Shown here: piece by piece, positions 35,809 through 43,907 of the stretch
Layout: each line of letters opens with the position of its first letter
Position numbering within the stretch: position 1 is the first letter of the stretch
DNA from: Polyangium jinanense
GTDB taxonomy: Bacteria; Myxococcota; Polyangia; Polyangiales; Polyangiaceae
Assembly: GCF_028435365.1 (NCBI RefSeq)
Contig: NZ_JAGTJJ010000007.1
Coordinates: 62,001-126,000 of the forward strand
DNA length: 64,000 bases
Direction: 5' to 3'
Position numbers and translations under genes: made by a program
Notes under the pieces: model-generated
Database searches by the model: none
Told to the model about the DNA's origin: nothing
The model's input: only the letters and a program-made list of their open reading frames with translations

Positions 35809-36839
35809 TCCAGGAAGCGCGCCCCGAGAGCGACGAGCAGCGTGAACGCAGCGTGCGAATCCGCTTCCTGACATGGCTGCAGAAGGTCCAGTTCTACGCC
35901 TACACGACGCTCGTCCTCGTGCTGCTCGCGCTCGGCTTCTTGTGGCCGCGCATTTTCATCAGCGTCCCGGCCGGCAGCCACGCCGTCATGTACCGTTTCT
36001 TCAAGGGCGGCACGGTGACGAACCGCGTATGGCCCGAGGGGCTCAACGTCATCCCGCCCTGGGACACCCTGACCATTTACGAGACGCGCCTCCAGGAAAA
36101 GACGCTCGAGTTCGACGTCCTCAGCGAGGAGGGGCTCGACCTCGGCGTCAAGGTCTCGATCCGGTATCGCCCCAACAAGGAGATGCTCGGGTTTTTGCAC
36201 CAGGACATCGGGACGGAGTACTTCAACCGGCTCATCAAGCCCGAGGTCGAGTCGCACGTGCGACGCACCTTTGGCTCGAGGCCCGCGCACGAGATCTACT
36301 CGAGTAAGCGCGACGTGCTCCAGGAGCTCGGGCAGATCCCGGTCCTCGGCAGGCTCGAGGAGGACGGCGCGGCCTTGAGCTCCCGCCCTTACGTGGTCAT
36401 CCAGGAGCTCAAGCTCGTCGATATCGATCTGCCGGTCATCGTCGAGCAGGCGATCGCAGACAAGTACAAGCAGGAGCAGCTCATGCTCGAGTACCGCTAC
36501 AAGCTCGAGCGCGAGGAGAACGAGGCGGAACGAAAGCGCACGGAAGCGGCGGGCATTCGCGATTACAACCTCATCGTCGCCAAGGTGAACCCCGATCTCT
36601 TGCGCTGGCGGAGCATCGACGCCACGCTCGAGCTCGCGAAATCGGAGAACAGCAAGGTCGTCGTTCTCGGCGGAGGCCAGGGCGCGCAGATGCTTCTCAA
36701 TGTCGACGCGGCGATGGGCGGAGCCCCCGCAGGCGCTGCCGCGGCCGCGCATGACGAGAAGCCCAAAGCCGAGCCGCCCGCGCCCGCCCCGCCTCCCGCA
36801 GCGGCGCCGGCGCCGCCGCCCGAGCCCGTCAAACCTTGA
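35805..36839 (+). CDS. SPFH/prohibitin-like membrane protein
   Basis: The 344-residue protein has one transmembrane helix at about 31-52 (YTTLVLVLLALGFLWPRIF), then an SPFH/band-7 domain (VPAGSHAVMYRFFKGG, WPEGLNVIPPWDTLTIYETR). A long charged coiled-coil rich in Glu/Arg follows (about 215-260), and an Ala/Pro-rich, probably disordered C-terminus. SPFH proteins oligomerise into membrane scaffolds and microdomains and often work with proteases or transporters. This is the last gene of the coupled series that starts with the NRPS, overlapping its neighbour by ATGA. A role in positioning the exporter or protecting the membrane from the product is a guess. Confidence 0.87.
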   Translation: MIQEARPESDEQRERSVRIRFLTWLQKVQFYAYTTLVLVLLALGFLWPRIFISVPAGSHAVMYRFFKGGTVTNRVWPEGLNVIPPWDTLTIYETRLQEKTLEFDVLSEEGLDLGVKVSIRYRPNKEMLGFLHQDIGTEYFNRLIKPEVESHVRRTFGSRPAHEIYSSKRDVLQELGQIPVLGRLEEDGAALSSRPYVVIQELKLVDIDLPVIVEQAIADKYKQEQLMLEYRYKLEREENEAERKRTEAAGIRDYNLIVAKVNPDLLRWRSIDATLELAKSENSKVVVLGGGQGAQMLLNVDAAMGGAPAGAAAAAHDEKPKAEPPAPAPPPAAAPAPPPEPVKP

Positions 36840-36941
36840 CGGCTTCGCGGGTGGGAGGCGCTTCGCTGGGGCGTTGCCCCAGGCCCCACCCGGGGCTATC
36901 CGCCCCGGGACCCGGGACCAGCGCAAGCGCTGGACCTTTTG

Positions 36942-36972
36942 TCGATGAACTGCGCGATGCGCAGTTCATCGA
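36942..36972. repeat. Perfect 14-bp-arm palindrome, GAT loop
   Basis: Arms TCGATGAACTGCGC and GCGCAGTTCATCGA are exactly complementary around GAT. On the other strand the centre reads GCGC-ATC-GCGC, the same core as the palindrome at 37057-37087. It lies 102 bases after the SPFH stop. Confidence 0.75.
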
Positions 36973-37056
36973 ACAGGCCACGTCAAGACCAGCTACGACC
37001 CTGCCAAGCAAGACAGCCGCGCTGGCAACGCCGTCCCTGGTCTTGCCACCGGCCTC

Positions 37057-37087
37057 TGGAAGAACCGCGCATCGCGCGGTTCTTCCA
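37057..37087. repeat. Perfect 14-bp-arm palindrome, ATC loop
   Basis: Arms TGGAAGAACCGCGC and GCGCGGTTCTTCCA are exactly complementary around ATC. It shares GAAC(C/T)GCGC and the three-base loop with the palindrome at 36942-36972 but in inverted orientation; the outer bases differ in both arms in a compensating way. Confidence 0.75.
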
Positions 37088-37185
37088 ACCCGAGTCCAGG
37101 GCTTGCCCTGGTTCGGGTCCAGGGGCGAAGAGCCCCTGGTCGGGTCCGGGGTGAAACCCCGGCGACACGCCCTCGGAACACTCTC

Positions 37186-38679
37186 TCAGTTCCGGCCCGT
37201 CGCGTCCTGCCAGAGCCGCACGAGCTCGTGCACGACCTCGCCGTCCGCGCGCGGCGGCTCGTTCACGACGGTGTCGAACGTCACGCCATACCGCCGGAAG
37301 CGCAGGAAGGCGTTCTTCTCCGAGTCGTGATCACGAATGGATACCGAGGGGCTCGCCGGGCGAAACCCGTGTTCGATCGCCGCCTTCTGCGTCTCCGTGC
37401 TGAGGAGGTAATCGATCCACTTCCTCGCGGCGACCTTCCGCGCGTCGGTCAGGTTTCGCTCGAGGTCGAGGAACACGACCGGGTGCTGGTTCATGATCGT
37501 CGGCTCTGGGTAGAGGACGCGCAGGCCCGGCATGGCGCTGGCGAACCGGTCGAACCGGTCGAAGACATCAAACGTGAGGTGCTCGTAGGTCACGACGGCG
37601 TCATACCGGGACGTGCCCACGTTGAAGATCGTATCGGTGAGCAGATGCGCCGAGTCCGGCGCCGGATCCAGGCCCGCCTCGCATCGGCGCAGCCACGCGC
37701 CGAGCGCCTGCTTTTGCTCGGCGAATGCGCGCTCGAAATCGAGAACGCCCTGCTCCGTGGAGCGCTGTCGCTCGCCCGGGGGCAGCACGTAATCGAATGC
37801 CATGAGGTAGAGCGCCTCGAGTCCCGACGCCGATCGCGTCGGAGAGGTATGACCGAACTTCATGCGGCCCCAGGATCGCATTTGCGCGATCGTGGGAAAG
37901 GGAGCGCGATACACGAGCGCCTCTTCCTCGGGCTTCGGCTCGGCGTCCTTCTTTCGCGCGGGGGCCTTCGTGGGGAGGGGGACGAGCGGGTTGTACCAGT
38001 CGATCCATTTCCCCGGCACCATGTCCTCGATGGCCATTCCAGCGAGGGTAGGGTTTGTCGGGACGACGGGACACAGGAGCTCGACCCAGGGCCCGGTCTT
38101 CGGGGGCCGGGCCTTCGAGACGGCCTCGACGACTTGCCGCCGGTCGTCCCAGATCAGCACGACGAGGGGGGAGCGAGCGATGGACGTCTGTTCGGAGGTC
38201 TGGAAGAGCGGTTTGCCCTGACCCTTCTCCTTCCTCCAGCGCACGTCGAGGTATCGCAGGATGAGTTCGTCGGCGGGCGCCCATAACGTGGGCGCCTGCT
38301 CTCCGGCGAGGATCGCGTTGGCCGAATCGATGTCGCCCATGGCCGTGATCTTCACCTGGATGTTCGGGCAGAGCTTCGCGAAGCGATTGGCGGCCTCCTC
38401 GATCCACGCCGTCTTGTCGTTGCTGTAGAGCATGCTGATCACCTCCGGGCGCCCGTCCCGCGTCACGGGACCACAGAGGTCGGTCTGCGTGCCGGTGGTG
38501 GTCTTCACGTCGACGATGAGAGGCGTCTCGACGTGCTGCATGCGGAGCTGATCACGCACGAACCCGGATCCGAGCGCCCCGAGGATCCCGACGACCACGA
38601 GGAGCCCGAGCGTGTCGCGCCACCCAAAGGGCCCCATCGCGCTCGGCGCGAGGCTGGGTTTGTCGCTTCGACTTGCCAC
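37186..38679 (-). CDS. Membrane-anchored extracellular substrate-binding protein
   Basis: The 497 residues begin at GTG 38679, 10 bases after the methyltransferase stop. Met15 is an alternative start. A transmembrane anchor lies at about 22-43 (DTLGLLVVVGILGALGSGFV). The rest resembles bacterial extracellular solute-binding domains (SBP_bac_11-like): VISMLYSNDKTAWIEEAANRF, PTLWAPADELILRYL, then RKVAARKWIDYLLSTETQKAAIEHGFRP near the C-terminus. There are no ABC permease or ATPase genes beside it. Such orphan, tethered binding domains in myxobacteria are often linked to VWA or chaperone-like systems. The ligand is unknown. Confidence 0.75.
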   Translation of the reverse strand: MASRSDKPSLAPSAMGPFGWRDTLGLLVVVGILGALGSGFVRDQLRMQHVETPLIVDVKTTTGTQTDLCGPVTRDGRPEVISMLYSNDKTAWIEEAANRFAKLCPNIQVKITAMGDIDSANAILAGEQAPTLWAPADELILRYLDVRWRKEKGQGKPLFQTSEQTSIARSPLVVLIWDDRRQVVEAVSKARPPKTGPWVELLCPVVPTNPTLAGMAIEDMVPGKWIDWYNPLVPLPTKAPARKKDAEPKPEEEALVYRAPFPTIAQMRSWGRMKFGHTSPTRSASGLEALYLMAFDYVLPPGERQRSTEQGVLDFERAFAEQKQALGAWLRRCEAGLDPAPDSAHLLTDTIFNVGTSRYDAVVTYEHLTFDVFDRFDRFASAMPGLRVLYPEPTIMNQHPVVFLDLERNLTDARKVAARKWIDYLLSTETQKAAIEHGFRPASPSVSIRDHDSEKNAFLRFRRYGVTFDTVVNEPPRADGEVVHELVRLWQDATGRN

Positions 38680-38689
38680 TTCGGAAAGT

Positions 38690-39547
38690 CTACAGCACGA
38701 TCTCCGTGGCGGGAAGATCCCAGATGTCGTCGTAGATCTTCTTCGCGGTCTCGACGCGGAGATCGCGCGGCCCCTTTTCGTAATGGATGACGCAGAGGTG
38801 GAGGTGGGTCACTCCATCTCGTCGCGCCATCTCTCGCAGCGCGTCGACCGCGTCGACCGGGCCCATGTCCTTCGCGGCGAGCCGATCCATGATCGCGTCG
38901 AACGTCATCGTGACGGCATTTCGCACGATCCGCGTCTGCCCCGCGAGGTGCGTCCGCGCGAGCTCGACGAGCAACGTCGGCTCCTCGGCGTCTCCCGGCG
39001 CCGCGGTCACGATCTGCGCGTGCCCGCCGTCGGCGAGGTGCGCGTCGAGGCCGCGGAAGAGCTTGGCGAGGAAATCGAGCCCGTAAGGCCCGGCGGCGGA
39101 GTGATAGAAATACGCCATGCCCGGCGGCGTGGGCTCGAACGGCGGGTTCGACAGGATGTAATCGAACGTCCGCCCCTCCACGGGGCGGAAGATCTGCTCA
39201 TTTCCGTCGAGGATCGCGAGGTTGTCCGCGACGCCGTTCATCATCGCATTGAAGCCGGCGAAGATCTTGGCGCGTGGATTGATTTCGAGACCGGTCACCC
39301 GCTTCGCCCCTGCGCGCAGGGCCCCGATCGAAAGGACGCCCGAGCCGAGGCCGATCTCGAGCACCTCGGCGCCCTGGATCTTGTCGCGCAGGAGCTCGTC
39401 CAGGAAGAACTGCTGCTCGGCGAAGAGCGGGAAGACCTGATCGATGGCGCGGTAATCGAGCCGATCCGTGACGACGTGAAGACCGTCGATGACGTTCAGC
39501 CGCTTGTCGGCGAGCGCGCTTCGGACAAGGAGATCGATCGCGTGCAT
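38690..39547 (-). CDS. Class I SAM-dependent methyltransferase with NPPF motif
   Basis: The start at ATG 39547 is chosen because upstream in-frame sequence is antisense-like and Arg-rich; it leaves only 10 bases to the oxidase stop. The 285 residues show SAM motif I VLEIGLGSGVLSIGAL near 64-80, the acidic strand end GLEINPRA, and LSNPPFEP near 132. The NPPF box is typical of enzymes that methylate an exocyclic amine or amide N (HemK/PrmC, RsmC and the MTS family). The N-terminal ~60 residues may recognise the substrate. The target (protein, rRNA or small molecule) is unknown. It is probably cotranscribed with the flavin oxidase upstream and the binding protein downstream. Confidence 0.82.
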   Translation of the reverse strand: MHAIDLLVRSALADKRLNVIDGLHVVTDRLDYRAIDQVFPLFAEQQFFLDELLRDKIQGAEVLEIGLGSGVLSIGALRAGAKRVTGLEINPRAKIFAGFNAMMNGVADNLAILDGNEQIFRPVEGRTFDYILSNPPFEPTPPGMAYFYHSAAGPYGLDFLAKLFRGLDAHLADGGHAQIVTAAPGDAEEPTLLVELARTHLAGQTRIVRNAVTMTFDAIMDRLAAKDMGPVDAVDALREMARRDGVTHLHLCVIHYEKGPRDLRVETAKKIYDDIWDLPATEIVL

Positions 39548-39557
39548 GCTCGATGCT

Positions 39558-41081
39558 TCATCCGCTCGACGTTGCCGGCGCGGGGATGACCCCGCGTTCA
39601 CGCAAGGCCGTCGCCACCTCGGCGGCGGCCCGCTCTCCGGAGCGAACCGCGCCTTCCATGCTCCCATCGTGTTCGAGCGACGTATCCGAGCCGGCCCAGT
39701 GAATCCGGCCCACGGGGTCACGCAACGCCGCGCCGTATTTGCTGAGCACGCCCGGCCTGAGCGGCGAAGCACATCCGCTCGACCACGGTTCGCTCAACCA
39801 GTCCATGTCGACGACATTGATCGCCTCTCGTGCCTCGTCGCCGAAGAAGTCGAGCAGCGCGTCGACGACCGCTTCTCTTCGCGCTCGCAGGCTCGCCGGC
39901 AGCTCTTCCCCTGCGCCGAACGCCACGAGAATGCCCGGCGCGCCCGACGAGGGCGTGTTGTCGAAGATGAAATCGACGACGCTGCCATCCCCGACCCCGA
40001 TCCCGTTGAGCCCGTTCGCGCGCCAGAAAGGCTTCTCGTACACGATATGCACCTTGTAGTCCGGGGAGCCGCTCCATTGGCGAATGAGCTCCTTCTTCGG
40101 CTTGGGCAAGGACGGCTCGAAGTCGATTCGACGAGCATCCGCGGGCATCATCGCGACCACGACACGATGGCACTCGATGGAGAGGCGCTCCGTCTCGACG
40201 CGCAGCGGCCCCGAGGGCTCGTCGACGATCCGGGTCACCGGCGAACCGAGGAGCACACGATCCCCGAGGAGCTCGGCCATCTTCAGGGAGAGCTGCTGCG
40301 ATCCTCCGACGAACACCTTGGGAATCTCGCGAGAAATGGCCATCAGGTTTTCGAGTCCGCCCTGGGCCTTGACCGCCGCGACGAACCGCAGGAGCGAGAT
40401 CTCCTCGGGGCCGCATCCGAACGTCCAGTCGATGGCCATCTCGACGTCGCGTCTTCCCCACACGGTCGTCGAATTTTCCGAGAGCCAGTTGAACATCGAG
40501 ATGGAATCGTACTCCGCCGCGCGTGGCGCATTCCACGGAGCCCCGTCCGGCAGCTCGGCCCCCATTGCTTCGAGCTTGTCCCGTAGGCCTCTCAATTCTC
40601 GCATCTCGGCGCGCGAGAAGAGCCGCCCAGCGCCTGCGATGCGGACCCCGTCGAAGAGGAAAATGGGGCTTCCTCTGCCCTCGGACACGTCCACCGCGCT
40701 CACGCCGAGCTCCTCTGCGAGCGCGAGGATTCGTGTGTGATTGGGTCTGACCCAGCTTCCGCCCCCGTCGACGAAGACGCCCGGCGCGGCCTCCTGGCTG
40801 ATGGTCAAGCCTCCGACCCGGTTGCGTGCCTCGAGCACCATGACCGAGCCGGCGCCCGCCTTGAGGAGCTCCCGCGCCGTGACGAGCCCGGACAAACCAG
40901 CGCCGATGACCACGACGTCCGCGGTCCGCTTCTCGAGGGGTGCGGACCGGGAGCACCCGCGTTGTCCGCAACCCACGAGCATGCTGCCCGCGGCGAGAGC
41001 CGTGCCACGAAGGAGCTCCCTTCGCGTCAACGGCAGAGGCTTCGAAAAATTACGCACGGTATGCCTCATCTCCTCACCCAT
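39558..41081 (-). CDS. Tat-exported flavin amine oxidase
   Basis: The 507 residues start with a twin-arginine signal (LTRRELLRG, then ALAAGSMLVGCG). The LVGC box implies a Tat lipoprotein. The FAD-binding fold follows: VVVIGAGLSGLVTARELLKAG, then EARNRVGG. A Cys-rich stretch (GQRGCSRSA) links them. The C-terminal flavin motif is IHWAGSDTSLEHDGSMEGAVRSG. This is the monoamine-oxidase/polyamine-oxidase family, oxidising a primary or secondary amine with O2 to the aldehyde and H2O2, here in the periplasm. The substrate is not determinable. The start at 41081 or Met5 (41069) are both possible. Confidence 0.88.
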   Translation of the reverse strand: MGEEMRHTVRNFSKPLPLTRRELLRGTALAAGSMLVGCGQRGCSRSAPLEKRTADVVVIGAGLSGLVTARELLKAGAGSVMVLEARNRVGGLTISQEAAPGVFVDGGGSWVRPNHTRILALAEELGVSAVDVSEGRGSPIFLFDGVRIAGAGRLFSRAEMRELRGLRDKLEAMGAELPDGAPWNAPRAAEYDSISMFNWLSENSTTVWGRRDVEMAIDWTFGCGPEEISLLRFVAAVKAQGGLENLMAISREIPKVFVGGSQQLSLKMAELLGDRVLLGSPVTRIVDEPSGPLRVETERLSIECHRVVVAMMPADARRIDFEPSLPKPKKELIRQWSGSPDYKVHIVYEKPFWRANGLNGIGVGDGSVVDFIFDNTPSSGAPGILVAFGAGEELPASLRARREAVVDALLDFFGDEAREAINVVDMDWLSEPWSSGCASPLRPGVLSKYGAALRDPVGRIHWAGSDTSLEHDGSMEGAVRSGERAAAEVATALRERGVIPAPATSSG

Positions 41082-41102
41082 GCCACGGATCGGCGACGCG
41101 TG

Positions 41103-42929
41103 TCACACGAACGGGTTCGTGCCCACGCCGGTGACACCGAGGACCTTCACGAGCTTTCGCAAGTTCTGGAGCAGGTAGAACGAGAGCACGATGACGACGA
41201 GCCACATGCCGGGGGAGAGGTGTGGCATCGAGCTGAAGACGTCCCGCACCGGGAGCTGCGCGAGCGCCTTCGTCCCCACATCGTGCTGCTTCGACAGGTA
41301 ACGCGCGACGACGAGCACCGTCGCGATGAGGCCGATGTTCAGGGCGGTGGTAAGCAGGGCCTTGCCCACCTCGGCGGCCTTCGAGATCTGCGCCTGGAAG
41401 TTCATGGCGCGCTTGCGGATGAGCTCGCCCTGAAAGATGAGGTTTTCGCCGACGCCGGCGGGCAATCGCATCAAGTCGCCGATGGTGTTGGCGAGGGCCT
41501 CGCGGCTGTGCTTCGACCGGACGAACTTCGCCCTTCGCTGGTTGAGCCGCTGGAAATGGCGGCGCGTCAGCTTGAAGAAGTTGACCTCGGGGATCAAGAA
41601 CTTGAGCGACGCGTCGAGCGCCGCGCTGCTCCGCATCAATCGCAGGAGCCCCCAGTTCGGCGGGACCTTGTACGTGCCGAATATCGCGGCGAGCCGAACG
41701 TTCGCGCCCGTCAGCGCCCGCTGCTCGTAGGGAATGCCTTTGACGTCGGTGAGCGCCTCCCAGCCCTCGAGCTCGCGCACGACCTCCGAGCGCATCTTCT
41801 CGATATCGACGTTGGGCACTCCTGGGACCATGGTCAGGTTCACGTCGAAGAACTTCGAGAAGTCACGCAGGGCCACGTACCGGATCGCGATCCTGTATTT
41901 CTCGAGAAACCCCTTGTCGAGGACGCTGACCGAGCCGAAGTCGATGAACGCGATCCGGCTGTTCTTGAGCAACATGATGTTGCCGGGATGAAGATCGCCG
42001 TGGGCCAGGTTGTCCTCGAGGGCCTGCATCAGGAAGCTGAGGAACAGGCGCTCGCCGAGCTTCTTGGTCCTGACGTTGTTCTCCTTGCGCCATTGCTTGG
42101 CCCTCTTGGGTTCGTCGATGAGCGAGTGGATGTAATCCGACATGAGCACGCCATCGATGAACTCCATGACGAGCACTCGCTTGGAGCAATAACGCGAGTA
42201 GACCCGGGGAACATAGATCTTGTCCTGCTTCAAGGTGCGTCGCATGCGGCGCATCGCGGCGGCCTCGATGCGATAGTCGACCTCGTCGGCGAGGGTCCCC
42301 TGGAGCTTCTGGAACATCTCGTCCCATCTCCCCCAGGGCATAAAGCGGATAAGCTTGAGGAAGTTTAGATACCCGGCGAAGATGTCGAGGTCGTTGCGGA
42401 AAGAGTCGATGATGCCGGGGCGCTGGACCTTGATGGCCACCTTCTTTCCGGTCTCCCGGAGGCGCGCCACGTGGACCTGGCCGATCGATGCCGCGGCGAG
42501 CGGGACGACGTCGAACTCGCGGAAGACGTCCTTGATCGAGCAGTTGAGCTCCTGTTCGATGATCTGAACGGCGACGTCCCCAGGGAACCCGACCGCTCGA
42601 TCGTGAAGCGCGGCGAGTTCGTCACAGAATATCTTGGGGAAGATATCACGGCGCATGGCCATGATCTGCGCGGCCTTGATCCACAAGCCGCCAAGCCGCT
42701 CCGCCGATTCCCGGACGAGCTGCGCGAGTCGCAGGGGCGTGTACTTGCCGCCCGGACCCGCGGGCTTCCGGATGCGCGCCATCACGAGGTGCCATACGAC
42801 ACGGAGGCACAGCCAGAAGATGAAGAGGAGCCGGTAGCGCACCGGGCTGGTGGCCTTTCGGGCCCCCACGCGGCTGCGGTGGACGTTGCCCAGCTCGAGT
42901 GGTGTCGGAATGAGCTTCTTTTTCAGCAT
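41103..42929 (-). CDS. UbiB/ABC1-family atypical kinase
   Basis: I use ATG 42929, which has GAAGG 7 bases upstream, giving 608 residues starting MLKKKLIPTP. A longer frame to 43031 crosses the terminator of the small-protein operon. Kinase-like features: the N-terminal KxGQ-type motif appears as IKAAQI, the Ala-rich loop as AAASIGQVHVA, the lysine as VAIKVQRPG, catalytic HGDLHPGNIML and DFG in FIDFGSV. Two hydrophobic helices close the protein (TALNIGLIATVLVVARYL and WLVVIVLSFYLLQNL). UbiB/COQ8 proteins are membrane ATPases that support quinone or other lipid handling. The KxGQ change (A for G) is notable. Whether it belongs with either biosynthetic cluster is unclear. Confidence 0.87.
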   Translation of the reverse strand: MLKKKLIPTPLELGNVHRSRVGARKATSPVRYRLLFIFWLCLRVVWHLVMARIRKPAGPGGKYTPLRLAQLVRESAERLGGLWIKAAQIMAMRRDIFPKIFCDELAALHDRAVGFPGDVAVQIIEQELNCSIKDVFREFDVVPLAAASIGQVHVARLRETGKKVAIKVQRPGIIDSFRNDLDIFAGYLNFLKLIRFMPWGRWDEMFQKLQGTLADEVDYRIEAAAMRRMRRTLKQDKIYVPRVYSRYCSKRVLVMEFIDGVLMSDYIHSLIDEPKRAKQWRKENNVRTKKLGERLFLSFLMQALEDNLAHGDLHPGNIMLLKNSRIAFIDFGSVSVLDKGFLEKYRIAIRYVALRDFSKFFDVNLTMVPGVPNVDIEKMRSEVVRELEGWEALTDVKGIPYEQRALTGANVRLAAIFGTYKVPPNWGLLRLMRSSAALDASLKFLIPEVNFFKLTRRHFQRLNQRRAKFVRSKHSREALANTIGDLMRLPAGVGENLIFQGELIRKRAMNFQAQISKAAEVGKALLTTALNIGLIATVLVVARYLSKQHDVGTKALAQLPVRDVFSSMPHLSPGMWLVVIVLSFYLLQNLRKLVKVLGVTGVGTNPFV

Positions 42930-43018
42930 GGGCCTTCGTGATATCGCGCGACGCAAGAGACTCTGTAGAGACCGCCCGCCCGCAAATAGAGCCACGTTAT
43001 GGGGCGACGGAAACAAGA

Positions 43019-43048
43019 GGGAGCCGATCAACGCTTCGATCGGCTCCC
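43019..43048 (-). terminator. Intrinsic terminator of the small basic-protein operon
   Basis: GGGAGCCGATC and GATCGGCTCCC form a perfect 11-bp stem with an 8-base loop. On the minus strand it is followed by CTCTTGTTTCC, a reasonable T-rich tract. It lies 20 bases after the stop at 43069 and before the UbiB-like gene, so the latter probably has its own promoter in the ~90 bases between. Confidence 0.75.
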
Positions 43049-43068
43049 GGGCAATGAGCCCTCAGCTA

Positions 43069-43344
43069 TCAGCCAAGGCCCCACATCTTGCCGTACTTCG
43101 TATTCTTCTTCTCACGGATGACGATGACGACCGGCTGCGCGCCGGCCGGGATCGCCTTGGCGTCCCTCGCCTCCTGCAGGACCTCCTGGATGCGGTCCAT
43201 CAGCCGGTTCGGCTTGCCGCGGCGCAGCTTCTTGACGAGCTTGCGCTTCTTCTTGCCCATGTCGATGACGATCGGCTCTGCGGCCGATGCGGTGGATCCG
43301 GCCGATGCGGCCGGCTTCGTATTCGTCACGGTTTCGGTTGCCAT
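43069..43344 (-). CDS. Small basic protein, possibly DUF6200-like
   Basis: The 91 residues have a low-complexity Ala/Ser/Thr N-terminus, then PIVIDMGKKKRKLVKKLRRGK, a predicted helix (LMDRIQEVLQEARD) and a beta-strand PVVIVIREKK. GGAGAAC 6 bases upstream supports ATG 43344. The VIDMGKKKRK...LMDEVQ-like layout recalls small conserved proteins labelled DUF6200, from memory and unverified. The high Lys/Arg content suggests binding to nucleic acid or an acidic partner. It is the second gene of a two-gene operon with the next protein and is followed by a strong terminator. Confidence 0.75.
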   Translation of the reverse strand: MATETVTNTKPAASAGSTASAAEPIVIDMGKKKRKLVKKLRRGKPNRLMDRIQEVLQEARDAKAIPAGAQPVVIVIREKKNTKYGKMWGLG

Positions 43345-43375
43345 GATGTTCTCCGTTATCCGGTCGATGCGTTGG

Positions 43376-43696
43376 TCAGAAGAGCGAGCTCAGCTTGAAG
43401 CTCTTGCGGCCCTTTTTGCTTGACCGGAAGACGTTCTTCGAAAGGTCCTTCAGCCAGCCGTTCTTCTTCTTGCGGTTCGAGCGATCGTGGCGGGCCAAGT
43501 AGTCGTCGAGACCGGACCGATTCGCTTTCGCGGCCCGTCGCGTCACCTTCTCGAGGAACTTGGAGCTCTTCGAGAGCTTCTTCCGCTTCCGCCTGCGGCC
43601 CGCCACGAGCTGCAGGGAATTCGAGGCGGCGCCGGGGGTGCCGGCCTGTTGCGGGATGACGATCCGCTTGATGCCTTTGATTCGCCTGATTTCCAT
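43376..43696 (-). CDS. Small, very basic protein of unknown function
   Basis: The 106 residues include a hydrophobic start (IKRIVIPQQAG), then GRRRKRKKLSKSSKFLEKVTRRAAKA and a Lys/Arg/Ser-rich C-terminus (NRKKKNGW, SSKKGRKSFK). A textbook GGAGG sits 7 bases before ATG 43696. It is the first gene of the two-gene unit with 43069-43344 and has a fair promoter at 43755-43784. No enzyme motif is seen. A nucleic-acid-binding or phage-capsid-like scaffold role is possible but unsupported. Confidence 0.75.
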   Translation of the reverse strand: MEIRRIKGIKRIVIPQQAGTPGAASNSLQLVAGRRRKRKKLSKSSKFLEKVTRRAAKANRSGLDDYLARHDRSNRKKKNGWLKDLSKNVFRSSKKGRKSFKLSSLF

Positions 43697-43754
43697 GATT
43701 TACCTCCGACAGTGACGAGGGACGGCTCAGGTCGAAGCCCCCTCGCGAGCGCGC

Positions 43755-43784
43755 ATCGTAGTGAAGCGCATCTAGAAATGTCCA
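43755..43784 (-). promoter_or_regulatory. Promoter candidate for the small basic-protein operon
   Basis: On the minus strand TGGACA (one mismatch to TTGACA) and TACGAT (two mismatches to TATAAT) are separated by 18 bases. Transcription would start near 43748, leaving a ~50-base leader to the GGAGG site. Confidence 0.42.
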
Positions 43785-43907
43785 CAGGAAAAGCGGTATC
43801 ACACACGAGCCCGGGACCTGGCTCTCCCGAGGTCCCTCAACATGCAGGGTCGTCCAGACGAGTGGATCGATCGAACCACCCCGATGTGCGTGCGTCCGAT
43901 GTGTACC

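Larger units (their letters stand above)
36840..37185. repeat. Convergent intergenic hairpin array
   Basis: Between two converging gene ends I count eight perfect hairpins in about 300 bases: CTGGGGC-GTT-GCCCCAG (36866-36882), CCCGGGGC/GCCCCGGG (36889-36909), CCAGCGC-AA-GCGCTGG (36918-36933), the 14-bp-arm palindromes at 36942-36972 and 37057-37087, CCAGGGC-TT-GCCCTGG (37096-37111), CCAGGGGC-GAAGA-GCCCCTGG (37119-37139) and CCGGGGT-GAA-ACCCCGG (37146-37162). None is followed by a proper T-run. They could still stop transcription from both sides, but similar elements at 1.6-1.7 kb suggest a dispersed repeat family. No gene is seen. Confidence 0.7.

Noticed and set aside
40737..42368. Plus-strand open frame of 543 codons
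   Set aside because: Antisense to the amine oxidase and UbiB-like genes; Asp/Glu/His-rich shadow.
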